A stretch of 64,000 nt of DNA, taken from Tribonema minus. Lineage: Eukaryota > Sar > Xanthophyceae > Tribonematales > Tribonemataceae. The notes under the pieces were generated by a model, which had not been told where the DNA came from, did no database searches, and saw only the letters and a list, made by a program, of their open reading frames with translations. Within the stretch, counting starts at the first letter, position 1. Each line of letters opens with the position of its first letter. Below, in pieces: positions 13,279 to 24,005 of this stretch. The stretch spans positions 372,001-436,000 of the forward strand of contig JAFCMP010000545.1 in assembly GCA_017506865.1 (NCBI GenBank), read 5' to 3'. The position numbers and the translations under genes were made by a program.

Positions 13279-14157
13279 GCGCAGCAGGGTTACCAGCATC
13301 GGGTCCATCAGTAAGTAACGCTTGTGCCCCCGAAGCAAGTGCGAATGCCAGTGCAAGCAAGGTGCAGGTAAACCCAACACATACCACTACATAGCAAACT
13401 ATCCTCTACCGAAATTTGCTGTCAACATGCTGTGCGCTCGATATGTACCACACATAATGGTGTTGTGGTTCCTGGCAACAGCGCATTGACTCACGCATGG
13501 CGCGTTCATCATCTGCCAGGCCAGGTGGCAGCTGCCACATCCACCTCCTCGGGCTTGCTGTCATGGGATCTAAGTGCCCGCATGGCCACCACGACGCGTG
13601 CGGCGCAGTACATCATAGGCTACCCACCGCCGTTCGCAGTGCTGGTAGGACGTGCAGCCGTGTATGGCTCCCTACTGTGCCACACATTCTAAGTAGGCTA
13701 GCGCTACCGGGCGGCGCAACTCAAGTGCTGGAATTTGCCTGCCTGATGCCCCTAAAGTGTACAGGAAACATGAATTGCTCAAAGTCGGCTGATAGTCTGC
13801 ACATACATGGACAGCCTATAGATGTGCGCAGGCGGCACAAATGTGTAATAGAGGCCTATTGGCATGTCCGTGTCATGCTTACACCCGGGCTTGTCATGCC
13901 ACCTCCAAAGCGAAACAATGATGCGGCGATGGCTTGCACTTGGCTTACTTTCAATACTCCAGCGCATGAGCATGCGATGGCCAATTGTTCAGTGCTGTGC
14001 CACAGAAACCCTGACGCAGGAGGATGGGTCAGACACTTCATAGCACACATAGAAGTATGCATGTCCCGAACTGCAGGATATACAAAATGGAGTAAAAGTA
14101 AGGCTCCAGGTCCTACGCAGCACCCGAGGAGAGGTGGTTATACGGCAGTTCCGTACT

Positions 14158-14712
14158 TACGAAATGGCTGTGCCAGTGGGGGTCGACTCTCTTCAGTTTC
14201 TCCAGCTGCCTCTTCAGCACCGCTCTGAGGGCAGCAAGAAGGGCAGGACAAGAGGCACACGGTCACAATGATTCTTGAAAGTATGACAGAACAACAGCAG
14301 TGCCGCAGCTGTGGCCCTGCCTTTGTAGCAGGTGCCATAACCTCAGCCTAGTATGCACTGCGGCCAACAATGTTTTGAGCACCAGGAGATTCGTTTCGAG
14401 TGGCCGCTTCTGTTGCAAGCAGCAGCTTGGGAAGCAGAAGTGCGCACGGGAGACAGTGTTCATCTCAAAGCAGAGATGCGAGTATATAAAGTGCATGCGT
14501 CATGAAGCGGGTACCTTGAAGTACCATGAAAGTAGGACAGCAGAAGTGTTCACAGCAAGACCGAGGATGACACACACTGGAAAGGGGACCTCACGCATGT
14601 AAGTGATGAGCATGACTTCATACAGTGAAGACCAAAGAGGCCTGCAGCAGTGGTTTGTCAAATGGCGGCGAACTCGTTCCCGCGAGCAGCTTAAGGCTAT
14701 GTTTGCTGCCTG
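14158..14712 (-). CDS. Candidate transmembrane and juxtamembrane exons after the peroxidase
   Basis: The open frame 14712-14519 follows a CAG acceptor, ends at a TTCAAG/GTACCC donor and contains one clear hydrophobic helix. About 300 bases further, 14222-14158 (CCCTCAG acceptor, GTAAGT donor) encodes the charged VLKRQLEKLKRVDPHWHSHF. Together they could be a membrane anchor with a short basic tail at the end of the peroxidase, or a linker to the DOMON module. There is no homology evidence and phase continuity was not established. Confidence 0.3.
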
Positions 14713-17700
14713 CACTCCTCTGAAAGCCCCAGCACCCTAGCCGCACTCGAGACTTGCATGCGTGAGCTGTGGGCATGGTCACTCACTGCACATACCACAG
14801 TTAAGCATGTCTGACGAGCCAGTGACTACCGATAGTCCAGCAAATGTACAAAAAAGTGCGCAAGCATTCCCGTGACCCATTGTGCTGCGGCCCGCATATA
14901 CAGTGCAAATCAAGCACGAAGTTTCACAACGCACTTGTCATATGCGCCGTCGTGATTGCCCGGCAGTCCCGGAGGCCTGCATACACGAACAGCATATTTT
15001 ACTCACGTGAATAGGGGACCCAGGACTGATGGCCCTCGCGCCGCCTCTGCCAAGCCCCCACGCACAAAGTCCACGTTGCTCACGTCCCCCTCAAACATTC
15101 TGCTGAGCTGCACCGCATCGGGTCTGGAGATGTCAAAGAATGTGGCGGGGGCGGTGACGTTGGGGTAGAAGAACTCCCATGCTGCACGGTAACTGATCTG
15201 GCTGGCCACCTGCAGCGAGGGCCAGAGGTGTAGCACACATTGCACAGATGATGAGCATAACATGACAATTTCAGCTTTCATTGCAGTGAGTGCAAGTCCT
15301 ACATATCGTTCTGTGGCTGCTTAGGGTTTGGGGTCTAGGGTTACGGTTCGGGAATGACATGCCGCCGGCAAGAAATTTGCTCTGAATACATAGCATATGT
15401 ACTAATCACATATATGTATATACTACGATCTTGCGTCAGGAAACCTCAATGGTCCCAAAGGGTACAATGAATAGCTTGATCACGTGCGCATTGTTGGACT
15501 GTGAAGTGGTTTGCGTAGGCTGGATCACCGACTACGCGATGGTCATACATTTGTGCATACACAGGTCAACTGAGACGCAGTACCAGCTGTTGCAGGGCTC
15601 AGCACTTGCGGCAGCACTGAGTAACTGCTGCAGTGCTAAGCACTCGTTGCAGTTGTCCGCTGCTGTGACAGCGCTCAGGAGTACTGTACCCTCAGTAGCA
15701 TTGACTAAGCATGCTGTCTGCAGCTAACTGCCTTCATCCACGTGTACGACTTAAGCGAACGCTGCTGTTGTACAGTGCTCAGAAAGTGCTGCACCGTATC
15801 CATGTTCAGCAGTAGTTAGATTCTCCGCAGGTACTGCACTGAGGACCGCCGCCAGAGTATGCACCTCAACAACAGCCCTGGCGCGGAACTTCTTGCAGTC
15901 GACTGACGCAGCAGCCGCACAGATCGCCAGGACTCTCTTAGGCTAGTGGACTTGTTCCCGGTTCAGCATCGTGCGGCGGTGTCTCAGCATGCGGACATGA
16001 ATTGGCTTGGAGCATAAATGGTGGCCCGGAGCTTGTCGCCTTCCTCAATTGCAACATCTCCTATGCCTGCATGGCAGCTGTGCTGAAAGGAGTGGCCGAC
16101 GCCTGCGGGTCCATAGAGCTGGCAAAGAATAGCCTGATGTGGCTGGTCGTGTACAAATACAGCACTGAGGCCATGTGAGTGCCTGTGATCTGCAGATGCT
16201 TGCGCACCCGGTCTGTCCTGTTATGAGGTGGTTCAACAAGTTGTGCGCCCAGGTGGTCAATGCAACGCATTTCGACCTGTACGACAATCAATGCAACGCA
16301 TTTCGACCCGTACGACAATCGTACAATTGTACAGGTTGAAATGCGTTGCATTGACCACCTGGGCGGACAATCGTACAGGTCGAAATGCGTTGCATTGACG
16401 ACCTGGGCGCACAGGTCGAAATGCGTTGCATTGACCACCTGGGCGCACAAAGTCGACTCGGATATCATGCGTGTTGTGGCAATGATTCATTCCCCTCATC
16501 TCTTGATGGATGATGGTACTTCTACATCAAATGCATGTGGGCACCAAAACCATCAATCAATGAGGGGAACATGCCCTCTGTGCTGTTCTTGTACACAGCC
16601 AGCCATCGAAGGCCATTATTCGCCAGCTATACGAACCTGCAGGCATCGGCTACGCCTTTTGATACAGCTCTCATGCAGGCATAGGAGCCATTGCAGTACA
16701 GGAAGCCGGCAACCAGGCCACCATCCATGCTTTCAAGCCAATGCACGTCCGCATGCTGAGACACCGCCACGCGACGCTGAGCGGGGAACAAGTCCACTCG
16801 TGAATCCCAGTGGTGTGCGGCTGCGTCAGGCGACTGCAAGAAGTGAAGCGCGCCCGAGGTGTGGTCCACGTGCATGCTCTGGCGGTGATCCTCAGTGCTA
16901 GGCACGCGGGGGGACCTAACGGATGCTGATTATAATTCAGAACCCGCCGCTGGGCCCTGAACCTTGCCCTAACCCTCGTTAAGCACGCTCGTATGCGCGC
17001 GCCGTTGATTCTAACTCCAACTCACATTCAGCGTGTGCACGCGCATCTCAACTCGCCACAACTCTCTTGTTGAGTGCGCGCATGCGTGCATTGCGGTTGC
17101 AAATGCTGAATCAAGATTTGCAAACATCATCAGTCACACGCTCTCTGGTCGCACACTCTGCACATCGTCTCATCTCAATCCTGATCCTCGTTCAGCGCGC
17201 GCGCATGCGAGTGGTGATGAGCTTGACCCTAGGGCTAACCCTCATTGAGCGCGCATGCGTCACGCAGCATGAGCGCTGAAGTACTGGTTGTCAAATTGCG
17301 CAATTATGAAACCCCTCTCTGCGACACAGGCTCTAGCGCATGCACGCCAGCTACTTTTTACTCTTCATTTTTTAGTTACTTTGTTCTTTGCTGTTGCGCC
17401 TTCACCACACGCAGCTGCATTGACCAAGCTGCCAATGGTGGCGATAGAGCTTCTAAGGTCCGAAGCCACCGATGCGAATGCCGTGGCACTCTTTTGCAGC
17501 GCCAACAAGGGCAACAAGGAGGCATTCGTGCAGCTATACCACGCTGGCACTTATGCTAGAATCAGCATCTCTGTGCGCTCAAGCAAGGACGGAGCGCCTC
17601 CCAACACCCCGTGCTGGTGGACGAGTGGGGCCGCGTGCGCTGATGTTGAGCACTGTGGCCTGACATGTCAGATGATGACAGCTCATGTGCTGGTGAATGA

Positions 17701-20700
17701 GTACTGCACCGACCTTGCCACTCGCCTGCAGCAACACGCGATAGAGACGCTTTTGGCGCTGTCGGGCATCCGGGAGCAAGTGCTGTTCAGCACGAGTGAC
17801 GAGGAGACCGCGCATATAGCCAGGCGGAAGGCTTCGCAGGCGGAGCGACTTGCACGCAACTGCGGAGGAAGCAATGGCGCCTCCCGCCCCCCAAAGCTCC
17901 GGATGGGGAGGGAGTCTGTGGCGGTGTCTCCTGGCGGCAAAAAGCCACTCACCAGCCCCACAGCAGTACTGCACAAGCATCTGCGTCGTACTGGTCAATA
18001 TACGCCGCCACAACCTCTCTGGAGACTTGGGGGGGGGCGCCATTGCCTGCTCCGCACATATGCGCACAAGTCGATCCCCCTGCGCGGCCTTCCGCCTTGC
18101 CATGTGCGCTCTTTTTTCCTCATTCCTGCTGAAGAGGACCTGCTTCTGGAAGCCGGACAGCGCAAAACGCGTCTCTATCGCATGCTGCTGCAGGCGAGCG
18201 GCACAGTTGGCGCAAACATGTACTCGTCCACCAGCACATGTGCTGTCACCGCCAGACACTGTCAGCTGAGGACGCAGTGCTCAACGTCAGCGCACGCGTC
18301 CCTTCACTCCGAGCACCAACCCTGCATACAGCACACAAGGCCCTCACCTCTTTCTGCAAGCGCATTTGACACACAGCGGCGCACAGTGCGTAGCTCAGGC
18401 CCAGAGGCACCCTTGGCACAGCGCAAATACGAGCACTGCGCGAGGTGAGTCAACACTCAGGCCTACAAACTGGCTGAGAAGCCCGGAACAGCAGCTCACT
18501 CACCTGCACGTCCGCCGTCAGCGGAGCGATGCCACAGTCCCCAGTGCTCAGCCCCGGAGGCAGCCGCAGGTCCACCGCCCCCGCATCCGCCAGCATCATG
18601 CCGCGCAGCAGGGGGTCGATGCCGCCGCCAATGTCACTGCTCAGCTGCCTCAGCGCTGCGCCACCGCACACGGAGCCCACCTGGAGCAGATCTACGGAGG
18701 GCATGGAGCCCCAAGCAGCGCTCAGCACCCTGTCCACAGGGCTCAGCGCTGTGTGAGGCCAGCCCATTGCGACCGCTGCCAGGAGGTCGATGGTGGGGTC
18801 TTCGGGGGGGTCGAGGGCGGCGTCGAAGCCGCTGAGCGCTGGCGCGGAGGAGGGCAGGCCCAGCAGGGTAGGTATGTATTGGTTGAGGGTGATGTGCTGA
18901 GCCGCGGAGATGGTCCACGCGCGCGCCATCTGGTACAACTTATCGTCGGCGCTCCACTGCACGCAGCGACGGCAGGGCAGCGACGCGCATTTACACAGCA
19001 GAGTAGTGAGGAACGCTGGAAAACGCAGTTTGTATGTGGGAGTGAGGTGTACACATGTGATGATTGTGGTCATCCCGCCAGGAGTATCCAGTAGGCACTG
19101 TGGCGCGTTGTAGTAATTGATTCAGGCATGCGTGCCATCTAGTCATCTGAGTGTACAAAGAGGAGGGCAGTGGCAGCATGGCCACTAATGCAGGCATCGG
19201 CGATGGCTTCGTGACAAATGACCAAAGCATATCATGTAGCACGTAGCACGTGAACTGACAAAGTATGAAGACAGTGGTCAGGCGCAAACGTATGCACACA
19301 AAATATGGTGGTCATTGGGACCTAAATAAAGTTCAGCAAACTGCAGATGACTCAGTAAACTGCATCAGTCCTCCTGTGAAAGTGTTACACGCTGTGAAGA
19401 GCCTCGTAAAGCAGGCACTATTGCGGCTCTTTTACCATGAACCCCAAGTGCATCAGCAGTTGAAGTACAACTTCTTCAGTGCCCCTCCACACATAGCTCG
19501 GCAAAGCGCTGTTGGGTCTGAGCACACACACTGCAAGAAAGTTCAACCAGCAGCCACGGTCTACCGTTGAAAACATGAAGCTGGGGGCAATCACATGGTC
19601 CGCGCCCGCTGATGCAGCCGTTGGGCCGCACCTACTAGTACCCTACAATGAGCCCGCCATAAGTCACTGCGTTCAAGGGCCAACTTACAGAAAAGCTTGT
19701 TCACAGATTTGCTCACCGCTTGCCCCAGGCCACACGGCCCCTCGGGGTCATAGACGACGTCGCAGTGCTTGCACTGGTAGTCCTTCTCCGTTGCGCCACG
19801 GCACGCGCTGTCGTCGCACCCCTGCTCCCACAGGTGATCCACGTACTGCGTGTGCGTGCTGTTCAGCCACGGCGGCGGCGCCGCGGTGAGGTTGGCGGCG
19901 CGCCGGTTGTGCTCGCGCAGCAGCAGCGCCGTGAGCGTGAAGGTCCCCGGCAGCTGAGCGTTGCGCTGATCTGCCACCAGAAACTGCCGGGTGGTGACGT
20001 TCCACACGGGGAGGCCGGCGTCCGACAGGCGCATGGCGCCGCCGACGCCCGTGCGCAGCGACGTGTCGTTCGCATCGCGGCCGTAGATGCTGTGGCAGGT
20101 GTCAGCGTGTAGGGCAAGGGCTGCTGTCAGGGTGCCCGTCAACCATGTGTTTGCTGAACTGCCAGCAGCAGCTGCTGGGCGGCTGCAGCGCTGTAATCAA
20201 GAAGGCCGGCATCCGACAGGTACATGGTACGGCATGCTGATGATGCGCTTGGGAATCTGTTGTTTTGTGGCTTGCCTGTTGATGCTGTTGCAACCGTCAA
20301 AAGTAGCGCCAGATCTGAGTCACTGTCTGGGCAAGAGCGCTGGCTGACGTGCGTGGCAGCTGAGAGCTTATGATCTGCCATCATGTACTGCCGCAAAGCA
20401 GCATGCCGTAAACCGCAACGGGCGGGTGCACGATAGGCATATGGCACGGCCGACGCGCGTGCACAAATGAAAGGCTGATGTCGTCCTGCCTGCCGCTGCA
20501 AGGGCCAGGGTCAAGGCTAGATGCAGGCAAGGTCACCCAAAAATTGGTGGCGAGGGGTGCCACAAGCGCAGCAATTAGGACATACAAGGGTATTTGAGGA
20601 AAGTTTCAAAAAGAACTGGGCATAGTGGGCCAGGGGGTAAGGGCAAGAGACTCTAAAAGGCGTGCAATCCGCTGTTGGTGAGTGGAAACCGCGGCAACGC

Positions 20701-23700
20701 GTTCGGGGACAATCATTGCCCGCGGGTGCTTGGCAGTCGACGTGACAGGGTGGCACAGGATAATGTTCATGGTTACCTGTCCAGGTCATGAAAGGAAGTA
20801 GCACTGTTATTCACACTTTGCACAGCTGCAGCCAGCTGTTCCTCGCTGCATGCCTGTCACGGCCAGCATGAAATGATAAAGCGAGGAGGACATCAGTATT
20901 CACCGTCGCGTTGGCAATCCTGAATGAGCACTGGCTTCACATGAGGTGCATCATCACAACTGCTTTGAGTGCTTGCTTGCACTGCAACTTTTGCAGTCCT
21001 GTGTTCATCCTATGCAGTCACCATTTGATGCTGCTGCGTGGACCCCCTGCTCGGGCTGCAAGCATACACACTCCTCATGCAAGCAATTATCATAAGCAGC
21101 GAGTACCGCAGTTTCAGCTCCTGTATTATGTACTTGCGTTGGGTCTATCGCAGCAAACCAAACTGCAAATCCAAATTGCGAGTCCCAGATGCAACTGCCT
21201 GTATCATGCAAGCACCCCAGCTGGTCAGGTGATGAAACAATGGCGTAGTAAGCCTAATAAGTGACACTGTCACAATCACTTGAAGTATTATTACTCGGCG
21301 GGGGACATCTGATTCCAAGTACACCTACATGACGACGCCTACACACAAGACTTGCGGTTCAAATCGCATTGGGCAACGTTGATTGCAATGCAGCTAGCTG
21401 TAAAGCCTTCTTGGCGCATTGCCTGCGGCCTTAGCCTCTCGCAAACATCAGATCCTGATTGAGCGGTGCAAGCACTCACACACCAGCAAGACAGACTTGC
21501 AGGCACCGTGTGAGGCTTGTGCTCTCAAATCTGCACATGCATCTTGTAAGCAATTAGGGCAGCTACCCGCACTGCCTTGCAAATAAGCTCGTGCAGAGTT
21601 GCTGCGCTACACAGTGGGGTATGCTTGTGTACTTGTCGTACATGCTCACCCCCGTGCACAAGTCCGCCAGCGGTTCAGTGTCCACCACATCATGGTACAG
21701 CAGGAGCCCCCAGTACACCATGGCCTGCACAAGCAGTGAGGGATCGGCGACAGTTGCGGCACCAGCTGAGAAGACCGAGATATCAGCTAAATCCACTGGG
21801 ACGCGTTGATGCAACCCGCCTGATGATGTTTGCATCATACGACTAAGTGCTTACAGTCAACTGGTTGAGATCATATAATAGAGACAGGGGGAATGCACAT
21901 AGGGTAAGGGTTAGTGTTACCACCCAACTACTCCGCAGCAGTTGATTTCACACTGACTGATGTGTTTTGGTTTTTTCAATGAAGACGATGTCCAATTGAC
22001 CTGGCCAGAAGCCAAATGCTTTGACGTACGGATACAGCTACAAAATCGGTCATAATGTTGTAACGCCCTGTTGCAAACAGGTGATATCAGCACAGCATCT
22101 GCACAAGAAGCAAGGTACTTGTATGGACAACACCTTGTCGCAACAGCACAGCTATGCGACCGTGGTGCCCTTTAAGAGCTCAATCTGGCCGTGTTGCCAG
22201 GGGTTTAGATTCAGCGGCTGCATTCAGTGTCTGGCTGTGCACGTATTCACAAGTATCATGAAGCCCTGCATGCCTAGATCAATCGGTACAGGTATGTCCA
22301 GACGAATCGCGATCATGAAGAAAGCTGAAGGCAGTCACGGTGGTGACCTGCAGCGATGAGCGATGACGAGCAGTTGTAGTTTGCTCTCAAGAGCAAGTCG
22401 ATACAGTTGCATAACGTTAGATCATGTGTTGCTGCACTGGCTCATGTCATCATCACAGCATCTAACGTGAAGAGCTGTACTCAGGCAGCCAGGCTGCCAT
22501 GCGTTAAGTAGCTTTTTGGTTAGAGCGCGCTTGGCATATGCACAAGTGTAGCACCTGCCTTGGCAGACTGGTCTAAAAGCCATTTTGTAAGGCAGAAGCC
22601 TCAGCTAAGGCTGAGTTTACTTGAAAAGTGCTGAAGGTCATGCTGCATACGTCATGTACATACTTCCATTTACCTGATTACATATTTCCATTTACCTGAT
22701 TGATGCCTCTGTCGCTTAAATGAGACTGAGGTTGGTCGCCTGGATCCAATATCCACATTGACTGCACAATAGTGGCGGACAGGCGACCATGATGAGCACA
22801 AGTTAGTTCAGCTTTGGCACGGTAGCGTTTCAACTGTAACGTGCCAATGCCAAAGACCACATGCAGTATGAAACACTTCCACAATTGGCCACAGTAAAAT
22901 GCCATTTGCATCAGCATGCTCATGGCATGCACCTATGACATTGTAAACCACATCTCCATTACCACTTAAACAATGCGGCTGCGTTACAGTAGCAGGTGCA
23001 TGTATGGAACCAAACTACTTCCGAAGTATAGCTTCAAGAAGTTCGTGAGTGCATCAGGACCTGGTGCTCCCCTCAGAACTCAATCTGCTATTCTTGTTAC
23101 ATTTACACTGTCATAACACTAGCCGACGCTGTCAGGCTGGCTGACGCACTGCAACACATGACGCACACATTCGATGATGTGCGTGCCATGAAGTGCTGGT
23201 GGAGCGCACGTACATGAGCACAAGTTAGAAGGTACATGGCATTTATGCATATGCGCAGTGAGAGGAAGACCGTCCAAGGGGAAGGCATGCCGGTGGCAGC
23301 ACCAGTGTCACCAGATGAGCAAGTTGCCACTCAAAACGCTCAATCGTGCTTGCAAGTGGGTAGCAATAGCATACTAGTACATGTTTTGATGAGGCAGAAA
23401 AGCGCACACACACTGCAGGTATCTCAACTGTGCTGCCTGTGCTGTCCGTCTCAAATGTGTGTGCACTCACGAGCATGCTAGCTGCAACAAACAGGCACTG
23501 AGTCTGACAATGTAATGGATGATGATCGGATCAGACGCTTGCCTCTTTCTGGTTGTCTTTTAAAAATTAGAGAATTGTTGAAGTTTTGTTCGGGTCGCAG
23601 GCGTTCTGCCTGCTGGGCTGAGCCGTCCGCCTATTTGAGGTCAGAAATTTGCGAGAATACAGCCACTAATAACCGGCTAACACACACACATCACACTGCC

Positions 23701-24005
23701 GCTGGCAGCAACTTCGTGAGACCGAGACTGTGACTCGCCTTAATTCAGAAGAGAAAGTGTGTGTACTGTACCTGCTGTTGCCTCGGAAGCACACCATCGC
23801 CAGCAGCGAGTATTCTGGTGGCGTTGACTGAACCATAGGAGCTCCCGCTCGCCCCCAGATCGCCCACGTTTGGTGGCACGAGTCCCTTTCCATCCATTAC
23901 GTAAGGCCTCAGCCTGGTGAAGGCACCTGAGCAGGCGGCCTGTGTCGCTGCAGCCATCGCCGCACTGACGTGAGAGAGTAGTAGCAGGAGTCCGGCGAGC
24001 AACAT
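14519..24005 (-). CDS. Secreted animal-type haem peroxidase (multi-exon), possibly fused to the downstream b561 module
   Basis: The start is ATG at 24005, with a signal peptide of about 18 residues (MLLAGLLLLLSHVSAAMA). Recognised exons are 24005-23772, about 21772-21650, about 20119-19717, 18956-18504 and 15209-15007. Visible peroxidase landmarks, in order: the distal-haem motif WGLLLYHDVVDT; SIYGRDANDTSLRTG; LLLREHNRRAANL; LYQMARAWTISAAQHIT with YIPTLLG; a proximal-histidine candidate in MGWPHTALSP; GGIDPLLRGMM; and near the end SNVDFVRGGLAE. The family uses H2O2 to oxidise halides or phenolic substrates outside the cell. I did not find the usual RGRDHG exon between 18504 and 15209, nor the GDRFWYE segment after 15007. 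The 3.2-kb intron there is filled with inverted repeats. A possible transmembrane exon follows at 14712-14519 (CVILGLAVNTSAVLLSWYF). Either exons are missed or diverged, or the enzyme is degenerate at its C-terminal third. Recognition of the family is firm; the gene end is not. Confidence 0.78.
15840..16905. repeat. Inverted duplication with coding-like arms in the peroxidase intron
   Basis: About 330 bp at 15840-16170 reappears in reverse complement at 16905-16575. Shared words include GTGGACTTGTTCCC, GGCGGTGTCTCAGCATGCGGAC, CCTATGCCTGCATG and GTGTACAA. The minus-strand arm is the more open one; it encodes DLFPAQRRVAVSQHADVHWL, then YACMRAVSKGVADAC and WLAVYKNSTEGM. The plus-strand arm gives YACMAAVLKGVADACGSIEL and WLVVYKYSTEAM. 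I do not recognise the protein. The arms flank the foldback at 16241-16450. Confidence 0.7.
16241..16450. repeat. Foldback element with perfect 40-bp ends and internal copies
   Basis: The first 40 bases, starting TTGTGCGCCCAGGTGGTC, are repeated exactly in reverse complement at 16411-16450. Inside are further copies of the core CAATGCAACGCATTTCGACC, two forward and three reversed in total, so the 210-bp segment can form several alternative hairpins. It has no coding content. Confidence 0.85.
17640..18275. repeat. Second inverted duplication with coding-like arms
   Basis: The plus-strand arm (about 17650-17985) encodes RLQQHAIETLLALSGIREQ, then AHIARRKASQAERLARNCGG. The minus-strand arm (about 18270-17990) encodes RLQQHAIETRFALSGFQKQ, then AHMARRKAAQGDRLVRICAE. 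The two arms are clearly homologous but diverged, and lie nearly head to head. The family is not recognised. They lie in the same intron as the 15.8-16.9 kb inverted repeat, so this 3.2-kb intron contains little besides nested palindromes. Confidence 0.7.
20200..20245 (-). repeat. Partial copy of the peroxidase REHNR exon
   Basis: On the minus strand this stretch reads MYLSDAGLLDY, matching MRLSDAGLPVW inside the functional exon about 200 bases further along (20119-19717). It is a fragment of that exon left in the upstream intron. Confidence 0.55.

Noticed and set aside
17288..18448. 386-codon plus-strand ORF with a hydrophobic start
   Set aside because: It spans both arms of an inverted duplication and changes character in the middle. 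Only the arm segments look ancestrally coding, so it was not called a gene.
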